Origin: Clostridiales bacterium UBA1206
GTDB lineage: Bacteria > Bacillota > Clostridia > Oscillospirales > CAG-382
Reading direction: 5' to 3'
NCBI GenBank assembly: GCA_002310055.1
Contig: DBXS01000021.1
Location: 2,278-16,065 of the forward strand
DNA length: 13,788 bases
Shown one piece after another: positions 6,559 to 11,765 of the stretch (positions are counted from its first letter, which is position 1; each line of letters begins with the position of its first letter). The notes beneath the pieces were generated by a model that did no database searches, was not told where the DNA came from, and saw only the letters and a program-made list of their open reading frames with translations. The translations under genes were made by a program, and so were the position numbers.

Positions 6559-7836
6559 TTATTTCCCGCTCTGGAACGGATCGGGTTCAAAATTCCCCGT
6601 ACCCTTCACGCCGTCGTTGGCGTTATGTCCGTCGCTTACGAAATCGGAATCGGTCTTTATAAAGTATTTGAACCACTTTTTGGTCCCCGGTTCGTACGCG
6701 TCGCACCAGGTGACGTCGACGTTGTATATGCCGGTGTCGAGCTTTATCATATTCCATATATGTCCGCCGCCCTTGGGCATACCGAAACGGTAGGCGCACC
6801 ACAGGTTCGCTTCGCGGCACAAGAGCAGGAACGCGCGGCTGTAGCCTTCGCACACCGATTTTCCGCCCACCAGCGCGCCGAAAGGCGTGTAGCAGTTATC
6901 GGGGTCGGAGCTGTAGGTGTTCTGCGCGCTTATGACGCTCGCCAGATAAAGGTATTTGTCGTAAGTCGTAAGCCCTTCCGGCATTTTGCGCACCACGCGC
7001 TTTATGATCCGCTGCAAAAGCTCGGCGTCGTGTTTGACTTTGCTCATCTTGACGTCGCCGTCGGCGACGCTGTAGTTGGAATCTTTGTAAGGGTCGAAAT
7101 AGGTGCTCAGAATCGAAGTCAGAGTGCTGCCGGGCCTGAACGAAAAGTACGAATCGATATCCGGCCGCGTGAGCGTGAGCGGCTTTGCGACGGTCAGCAC
7201 GTCGGTGAGGATATCGCCGCCGTATTCGCTTTGCTTGTATTCGAATTCGGTAAAGCTTTCGGCGTAATCGATAAGCGTCGCGTACAGCGATTTCTGCCGT
7301 GAAGTGAGCTCGCCCACGAACCCGTTGGCGTCGAAATCGAAAGCGTACGAGACGTACGAATGCCTTTCGTCCTTATACACCGAAACGACGGCGATCGCGC
7401 GGCAGATGGCTGAATCGATAATGCCTGACGCCTCTTTTTCGAGCTCGTCGGGGAACGTTTCATTTGGCAGCGTATACGCCGGGATCTCCGGCTCTTTTGA
7501 AAACGGTATCGCGTTTGTTTCTTCGGGTTTTGAGACCTGAGACTGAATAGAAGACTCCTCTTCCCGTTCGGATTCTTCTTCAGAACTCTGTTCGGATCCG
7601 CCGTCGGAATATTCCCACGGGTCGTACGTTTCGTCAACGCTTGAGAGCAGCGGATTTTCGTACGAAATATCTTCTTCCGTCTCCTGCGAGCTTTCGCCGT
7701 CGAGGCCGGGGATGCTGAGTTCCTCGAGCGCCGAATTGATGATCCCGGTGATCGCGCCGCACGAGCAAAACGCCGCCGAAAGCAACGCCGCCAAAACGGC
7801 AGCCGCGGCGCATATTACGGTCTTTTTGCATTTCAT
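6559..7836 (-). CDS. Putative lipoprotein with transglutaminase-like domain
   Basis: A 425-residue secreted protein. A Lys-rich start and hydrophobic stretch (6-23) lead to FCSCG, where Cys26, preceded by Ser, is the likely lipidation site. The lipobox is not canonical, because Phe holds the -3 position. Residues 48-105 are a Ser/Glu-rich disordered spacer, as expected for a lipoprotein held off the membrane. The C-terminal third is a transglutaminase-like fold with the full Cys-His-Asp triad: Cys329 in GGKSVCEGYS, His359 in GGGHIWN and Asp374 in YNVDVTWCD. In clostridia, proteins of this kind are thought to act as proteases or cross-linkers at the cell wall; the substrate is unknown. Residues 135-290 look like an N-terminal helper domain that I do not recognise. 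AAAGG lies about 14 bases before the ATG. It sits mid-operon between the DUF1295 and nitroreductase genes. Confidence 0.85.
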   Translation of the reverse strand: MKCKKTVICAAAAVLAALLSAAFCSCGAITGIINSALEELSIPGLDGESSQETEEDISYENPLLSSVDETYDPWEYSDGGSEQSSEEESEREEESSIQSQVSKPEETNAIPFSKEPEIPAYTLPNETFPDELEKEASGIIDSAICRAIAVVSVYKDERHSYVSYAFDFDANGFVGELTSRQKSLYATLIDYAESFTEFEYKQSEYGGDILTDVLTVAKPLTLTRPDIDSYFSFRPGSTLTSILSTYFDPYKDSNYSVADGDVKMSKVKHDAELLQRIIKRVVRKMPEGLTTYDKYLYLASVISAQNTYSSDPDNCYTPFGALVGGKSVCEGYSRAFLLLCREANLWCAYRFGMPKGGGHIWNMIKLDTGIYNVDVTWCDAYEPGTKKWFKYFIKTDSDFVSDGHNANDGVKGTGNFEPDPFQSGK

Positions 7837-7875
7837 ACGTGATTCCGGCCTTTCTTTGCAAAATGAGTTTGCGCT

Positions 7876-8763
7876 TTACGGGACGCGCCGCATTTCGGCG
7901 GTCTCGTCTTTTTTGGGCGGGTGGAGCAGAAGCATAGAAGTTTTCGCCTTGTATTCTTCATAGTCGATCCTGCGCTCGGCGTTGTGCTTTTCCATCATCG
8001 GGATGGAAACCGACAAAAACAGCGCGATGATCGAAAGAAATGCGAGCCCTTTGTACCAGATACCGGGCGTCGCGGCCAAAAAATAGATGTAAAGCCCTGT
8101 CCAGAACGACATTTCGCCCAGATAATTTGGGTGGCGCGAATATTTCCACACCGAAATATCACAGCAGCGACGCTCGCCGGCGTGTTCGCGCAGAAATCTA
8201 TGGATCGAGATATCCGACACCAGTTCCAGCGCCGCGCTCGCAAGCATCACGGCGACGCCGATAAGCGAAAGGGGCGAAAATTCTTTGTTTTGTATAGAAA
8301 ACAGCGCGCACGTCATTCCGCCGTAGACCACGGCTGTGGGGATAAAATGCAGCCCGAAAAAGCTTATGACGTGAAAGACGAACGGGCCGTATTTTTCGCG
8401 GTACTGCGCGTAGCGCCAGTCTTCGTGCCCTATGCCTTTGTAAGTGACGTACCAATTGGCGGTAAGTCTCACCGCCCACACCGATATTACGGCGAGCAGT
8501 ACGAACGAATTGGCGTTATACAGCCGGTATTTTATCATGGCAGCAGCCAACATCACCGGCGGAGCCACGCTCCAGTACGGGTCGTAGACCGAAACGTCGC
8601 GCAGCGCGCACGAAGCGATGAAGACCACTATCGTCGCCGTCGCCGTGAAGGCGGCGACAGCAAAAAACATATTATCTATTGCCGCAAACGGCACGGCGCC
8701 GGCCGCGAACGCGGCGGCGTAAAGCGCGGCGTCGAACAGCGCTCCCTTTTGTTTTGCTTTCAT
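7876..8763 (-). CDS. DUF1295-family membrane protein (steroid 5-alpha-reductase / ICMT-like fold)
   Basis: A 295-residue multi-pass membrane protein with about six or seven helices, the first at 10-28 and 32-52. DVSVYDPYWSVAPP (56-69), HEDWRYAQYREKYG (113-126) and the C-terminal KYSRHPNYLGEMSFWTG (207-223) are hallmarks of DUF1295. This family is related to steroid 5-alpha-reductases and isoprenylcysteine methyltransferases. The RHPNY motif and the downstream Glu258 with the ERR segment are the likely cofactor-contact residues of that superfamily. Bacterial substrates are not settled; a reductase or methyltransferase acting on a lipid or isoprenoid is plausible. The ATG follows directly on the stop of the ElaA gene with no spacer, and the ribosome site GGAG lies inside the end of elaA, so the two are probably translationally coupled. 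The length is normal for the family. Confidence 0.88.
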   Translation of the reverse strand: MKAKQKGALFDAALYAAAFAAGAVPFAAIDNMFFAVAAFTATATIVVFIASCALRDVSVYDPYWSVAPPVMLAAAMIKYRLYNANSFVLLAVISVWAVRLTANWYVTYKGIGHEDWRYAQYREKYGPFVFHVISFFGLHFIPTAVVYGGMTCALFSIQNKEFSPLSLIGVAVMLASAALELVSDISIHRFLREHAGERRCCDISVWKYSRHPNYLGEMSFWTGLYIYFLAATPGIWYKGLAFLSIIALFLSVSIPMMEKHNAERRIDYEEYKAKTSMLLLHPPKKDETAEMRRVP

Positions 8764-9204
8764 TTATTCTTCTCCGATGACAAGATCCATATCTACGTGG
8801 ACGATTCCTTCTTCCAGGTATTCGCCCGAAGTCACTTCGAACCCGAACTTGCGGTAAAACGGTGCCGCGTATTTCTGCGCGTCTATATGTATGCGCCGCA
8901 GACCCGTCAGTTCCGGCAGACGGGCGAGCGCGAACTCCATAAGTTCCCTGCCGAGCCCTTTGCCGCGTTCGCGCGTAAGTACTCTGCCTATTTTGAGCGT
9001 TGCGCCGTCGAGCGGATACGCGCGCAGATAAGCCGCCACATTTCCTTCTTCAAGTGCGAAGACGTGCAGGCAGCGGTAATCCTCGCCGTCGGGGTCGGCG
9101 CAGCAGATCTGCTGTTCGGCGACGAAAACTTCGGCGCGTGCGCGCAGGATCTCGTATACTTCACGGGCACTTAACTCGTCGAAACTTTTGATGAAAAATT
9201 CCAT
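8764..9204 (-). CDS. elaA: GNAT acetyltransferase, ElaA family
   Basis: A 146-residue GNAT protein that carries the ElaA signature along its length: ILRARAEVFVAEQQICCADPDG (19-40), LHVFALEEGNVAAYLRA, KIGRVLTRERGKGLGRELM (71-89) and FYRKFGFEVTSGEYLEEGIVHVDM. The acetyl-CoA pyrophosphate loop is R80-G-K-G-L-G85. The substrate of ElaA is not established; acetylation of a small amine or protein N-terminus is the family expectation. It is cytosolic. AAAGG lies about 8 bases before the ATG. The gene follows the small membrane protein gene after 15 bases and abuts the DUF1295 gene. Full length, no anomaly. Confidence 0.9.
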   Translation of the reverse strand: MEFFIKSFDELSAREVYEILRARAEVFVAEQQICCADPDGEDYRCLHVFALEEGNVAAYLRAYPLDGATLKIGRVLTRERGKGLGRELMEFALARLPELTGLRRIHIDAQKYAAPFYRKFGFEVTSGEYLEEGIVHVDMDLVIGEE

Positions 9205-9219
9205 ATTAAAACCTTTGCG

Positions 9220-9462
9220 TCATTTACGGCGCGCGCTCAGATACCTGAGCACTACCGAGACGGCTATCATAACGCATCCAACGCATGCGAGAATGACGTA
9301 AAGCCCGTGTTTTTCGTTGAAGAACACAAAGCAGAATGTGGAAAAATCCGCGCCGCCTATGATGTTTTTATTGGTGGTGCTTACCGAAGTCAGCAAAAAA
9401 GAAAGATAAAAAGCAAAAATGCCCAGAAACAGCAGAATGCCCGTTGCCGTTTTCTTTTTCAT
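9220..9462 (-). CDS. Small two-helix membrane protein, function unknown
   Basis: An 80-residue protein beginning MKKKTATG, with helices at about 8-26 and 53-73 joined by a polar loop and ending in a basic SARRK. A GTG four codons upstream (9474) is also in frame. However, the GGAGG at 9474-9478 overlaps that GTG and lies 11 bases ahead of the ATG at 9462, so the ATG is the real start. Basic residues at both ends suggest that both termini lie in the cytoplasm. I recognise no family. It lies between the flavodoxin and elaA genes on the same transcript, with 28 bases to the flavodoxin stop. Confidence 0.7.
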   Translation of the reverse strand: MKKKTATGILLFLGIFAFYLSFLLTSVSTTNKNIIGGADFSTFCFVFFNEKHGLYVILACVGCVMIAVSVVLRYLSARRK

Positions 9463-9473
9463 ACCGTGCCGCA

Positions 9474-9478
9474 CCTCC
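9474..9478 (-). promoter_or_regulatory. Ribosome binding site that sets the start of the small membrane protein
   Basis: GGAGG on the minus strand. Its last G is the first base of the in-frame GTG, which cannot be used with zero spacing. It is well placed, 11 bases from the ATG at 9462. Confidence 0.75.
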
Positions 9479-9490
9479 GTAAATCGTTGA

Positions 9491-9934
9491 TCATAACTGC
9501 CCCAGCTTGTTCAGCTCATCCGGGTTCTTGAGCGGCTCGCGCAGCTCAAGGATAAGACAGTTGTATTTTTCTTTGAGCTTTTTGACCGCCTTGGGGGCGC
9601 TCCCGCCGCCGCTGTAAAGCACGAACGCGAGCTTTTTGCCCGTAAGATCGGTCTCGTCGAGCACCGTGTTGACCGGACACGAAACTTTTCCGTTCCACAC
9701 CGGCGTGCCTATTATCACTTCGTCGTACGCGGAAACGTCGCTGTCGTACCCTACGAGCTTGGACTTGTGCCCTATCCCCGCGAGGAACCCGCCTTTGAAT
9801 ATGCTCGCAACGAAAGATTTAGGCAGGTCGCGTTTGGGGATGACTTTACGCAATTCGTACCCCTGCTTGCTCAGCGTTTCGGCGACTATATCGCCGTTGC
9901 CGGTATGGCTGTAATAGATGAACAGTCTGCTCAA
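9491..9934 (-). CDS. Flavodoxin-family protein (TTG start)
   Basis: A 147-residue flavodoxin-like protein from a TTG start at 9934. An ATG eight codons upstream (9958) is in frame, but the perfect GGAGG (9945-9949) lies inside that extension and 10 bases before the TTG. The TTG start also places the first strand (RLFIYYSHTGNG) at the N-terminus, as usual. The loop S9-H-T-G-N13 binds the FMN phosphate. DEVIIGTPVWNGKVS supplies the second flavin loop with a Trp, and LVLYSGGGSAP-like strand FVLYSGGGSAP supplies the third. Flavodoxins of this type carry electrons or act as FMN-dependent reductases; the partner is unknown. It is the first gene of the six-gene minus operon, whose last gene is a nitroreductase. 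Confidence 0.87.
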   Translation of the reverse strand: MSRLFIYYSHTGNGDIVAETLSKQGYELRKVIPKRDLPKSFVASIFKGGFLAGIGHKSKLVGYDSDVSAYDEVIIGTPVWNGKVSCPVNTVLDETDLTGKKLAFVLYSGGGSAPKAVKKLKEKYNCLILELREPLKNPDELNKLGQL

Positions 9935-9944
9935 GGCGTTTCGC

Positions 9945-9949
9945 CCTCC
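9945..9949 (-). promoter_or_regulatory. Ribosome binding site that sets the flavodoxin TTG start
   Basis: GGAGG on the minus strand inside AAAAAGGAGGG, 10 bases before the TTG at 9934. If the upstream ATG at 9958 were used, this site would have to be coding sequence. The ATG itself has no ribosome site. Confidence 0.8.
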
Positions 9950-9981
9950 TTTTTGCATAAATACTCAATTTACCGAAAAAC

Positions 9982-10010
9982 ATTATACTACAAAAGTTGC
10001 AAAATGTAAA
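9982..10010 (-). promoter_or_regulatory. Promoter of the six-gene minus operon
   Basis: On the minus strand, TTTACA (10005-10010, 5/6 match) is followed by 17 bases and a perfect TATAAT (9982-9987). It would drive the flavodoxin-to-nitroreductase transcript with a leader of about 40 bases. Confidence 0.82.
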
Positions 10011-10015
10011 TACGC

Positions 10016-10042
10016 AAAGCGCGTAATATGCGCGCTTTTTTT
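10016..10042 (+). terminator. Hairpin with T-run between divergent promoters
   Basis: An 8-bp stem (AAAGCGCG, 10016-10023, with CGCGCTTT, 10031-10038), a 7-base loop and a T-run to 10042. In form it is a plus-strand terminator, but no plus-strand gene ends here. It lies between the -35 boxes of two divergent promoters. It could stop antisense transcripts or serve as a palindromic operator. Confidence 0.55.
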
Positions 10043-10053
10043 GCAAAAACGCA

Positions 10054-10082
10054 TTGACACGCCGTTTCTGTTCTGCTAAAAT
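10054..10082 (+). promoter_or_regulatory. Promoter of the 10134-11641 operon
   Basis: A perfect TTGACA (10054-10059), a 17-base spacer and TAAAAT (10077-10082, 5/6 match). The predicted leader before the ATG at 10134 is about 45 bases. Confidence 0.85.
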
Positions 10083-10133
10083 CAGTTATACGGATATTTA
10101 CATATCAAGCATATTCATAAAGGAGCGCCGGTT

Positions 10134-10538
10134 ATGATAATAAAAGAAGGCATAGGCTGGAAAGCCTGCCATAACGAGGAAAAGAACGTTTACGGAGCAG
10201 AGATAGCTTTTCAGGGCTCGTTCGACTGCTACGAGATCTCCGCGTCGGTGTTCGGGCGGCTGAACGGCAATATGCGCGGGAGCGAAGCGGAAGAGTTGAT
10301 CCGCACCGGCAGGCGTATCTACGCGCACGTCAACGACCGGTTCGGGCCGCCGTATACCATAGTCTTTGACGACGACTACACCGATTACTGCCAGTGGATG
10401 AAAGAGCCCGAAAAACCGGATCCCGGCACATGGAGCGCCGAAATGACCGACGCGGCGGTGGAAGTTTTTGAATCGGAAAAAGCCAACCGCGAACAGCGCC
10501 GCAAAAAGCGCGCGTCACGCCTTAACAAGAAGAAATGA
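10134..10538 (+). CDS. Conserved-looking hypothetical protein, unrecognised
   Basis: A 134-residue soluble protein that I cannot assign. The first 90 residues look like a compact alpha/beta domain (IIKEGIGWKACHNEEKNVYG, then YEISASVFGRLN, YTIVFDDDYTDYCQWM) with many aromatic and acidic residues. The last 35 residues are a charged tail ending in a strongly basic stretch (RRKKRASRLNKKK), which might bind nucleic acid or acidic lipids. There is no signal peptide or membrane helix. The start is clear, with AAAGGAG (10119-10125) 8 bases before the ATG. It has its own promoter. Its TGA overlaps the ATG of the phosphoesterase gene (ATGA), so the two are probably made together. Confidence 0.75.
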   Translation: MIIKEGIGWKACHNEEKNVYGAEIAFQGSFDCYEISASVFGRLNGNMRGSEAEELIRTGRRIYAHVNDRFGPPYTIVFDDDYTDYCQWMKEPEKPDPGTWSAEMTDAAVEVFESEKANREQRRKKRASRLNKKK

Positions 10539-11641
10539 ATATGTGGGGATTAATAATCATAGCGGTGATATCGGCATACGCCGCGGGGCTTTTGTACATA
10601 TCTTTCCGCACCGCGGGGATAGAGTTTATAAAAAAAGCGTGCGGCGGCAGAAAACTCGTTTCCGTGCCGCTGTGCGCCGTATTATACGCGCTGCTGACCG
10701 CGGCTTTGGCGTTCGTGTGGGATATTTTCAACGCGCTTATATGTATGCTGCACCTTTACGTCTTCTGGCTTATAAGCGAGCTTGCGGCGTTCGTGATACG
10801 CAAGATACGCAAGACCTCACCGTCGCGCGTTTGGGAATGCGTATCGGCGTTCGTGCTATGCGCTTCCTACCTGACTTACGGCTGGTTCGCGGTGCATAAT
10901 GTGCGGCAGACGGAATACGCTTTCACTTCCCAAAAGGTCGCAGAAAGTCTGCGCATAGTGCAGTTTTCGGATTCGCACATCGGCGCGACGTTCGACGCCG
11001 AAGGGTTCAAAGAGCACATTGAAACGATCAATTCGCTTCAACCCGACTGCGTGGTGATCACCGGCGACTTTGTAGACGACGGCACGACGCGCGAGCAGAT
11101 GCTCGCTTCCTGCGACGCGCTCGCAGCGTTAAAGACGACGTACGGTGTTTTTCTGGTCTGGGGCAACCACGACAGGGGCTATTACAAGGAAAGCCGCCGC
11201 GGCTGGAGCTATTCCGAGCTGCGAGGGCGGCTTGTTGAAAACGGCGTCACCGTGCTCGAGGACGAATGCGTGTGCGTTGGCGGTTCGTACTGTATCGCCG
11301 GCAGGCGCGACCGTTCCGACAGGAGCAGAAAGAGCGCGTGGGCGCTGATGCAGGAGGCGGAAACAGACAGGTACGTAATAATGCTCGACCACCAGCCGAA
11401 CGATTTCGAATCGGAAGCCGCGTCGGGCGCCGACCTCGTTTTGTGCGGACACACCCACGGCGGACAGTTTATCCCAATACTCCACGTCGGCGAATGGATA
11501 GGCGAAAACGATCTGCGCTACGGTCACGAAAAACGCGGAGATACCGATTTTATCGTATCTTCCGGCATAAGCAACTGGGAATTCAAATTCAAGACCGGCT
11601 GTTTTTCGGAGATAGTAGTGATCGATATAACGCCGGAATGA
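10535..11641 (+). CDS. Membrane-anchored metallophosphoesterase (YkuE-like)
   Basis: A 368-residue protein. Four N-terminal helices (about 4-24, 42-63, 66-88 and 102-122) are followed by a calcineurin-type phosphoesterase domain from residue 139. All metal ligands are present: Asp146 and His148 in FSDSHIG, Asp178 in GDFVDDG, Asn211/His212 in GNHD, His286 in LDHQP, and His306/His308 in GHTHGGQ. The architecture matches clostridial relatives of B. subtilis YkuE, which are thought to hydrolyse phosphate esters at the membrane; the substrate here is unknown. With an even number of helices the catalytic domain lies on the same side as the short N-terminus. A second ATG two codons in (10541) is an equally possible start. 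It overlaps the upstream gene by ATGA and ends at a terminator 22 bases on. Confidence 0.9.
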   Translation: MNMWGLIIIAVISAYAAGLLYISFRTAGIEFIKKACGGRKLVSVPLCAVLYALLTAALAFVWDIFNALICMLHLYVFWLISELAAFVIRKIRKTSPSRVWECVSAFVLCASYLTYGWFAVHNVRQTEYAFTSQKVAESLRIVQFSDSHIGATFDAEGFKEHIETINSLQPDCVVITGDFVDDGTTREQMLASCDALAALKTTYGVFLVWGNHDRGYYKESRRGWSYSELRGRLVENGVTVLEDECVCVGGSYCIAGRRDRSDRSRKSAWALMQEAETDRYVIMLDHQPNDFESEAASGADLVLCGHTHGGQFIPILHVGEWIGENDLRYGHEKRGDTDFIVSSGISNWEFKFKTGCFSEIVVIDITPE

Positions 11642-11662
11642 CGAAATAACGATAATATGACC

Positions 11663-11699
11663 CGGGGCGCCTGCGGAAAAGCAGACGCCCCGTTTTTTT
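11663..11699 (+). terminator. Rho-independent terminator of the phosphoesterase operon
   Basis: A 12-bp GC-rich stem (11663-11674 with 11681-11692) with one C/A mismatch, a GGAAAA loop and seven T residues (11693-11699). Confidence 0.92.
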
Positions 11700-11715
11700 G
11701 CACGGTAACATAAAT

Positions 11716-11750
11716 AAAAGGCGGACCGCTTAATTGCGGTCCGCCTTTTT
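11716..11750. terminator. Bidirectional terminator, mainly for the adhesin gene
   Basis: A perfect 14-bp stem (11716-11729 with 11736-11749) and a TTAATT loop, with A-run and T-run flanks. It lies 16 bases past the stop of the minus-strand adhesin gene. It also backs up the terminator at 11663-11699. Confidence 0.9.
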
Positions 11751-11765
11751 GGCTATTGAGTTATC

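Noticed and set aside
7921..9174. 417-residue plus-strand frame across the DUF1295 and ElaA genes.
   Set aside because: It is antisense to two clearly recognised families and has an Arg/His-rich low-quality composition.
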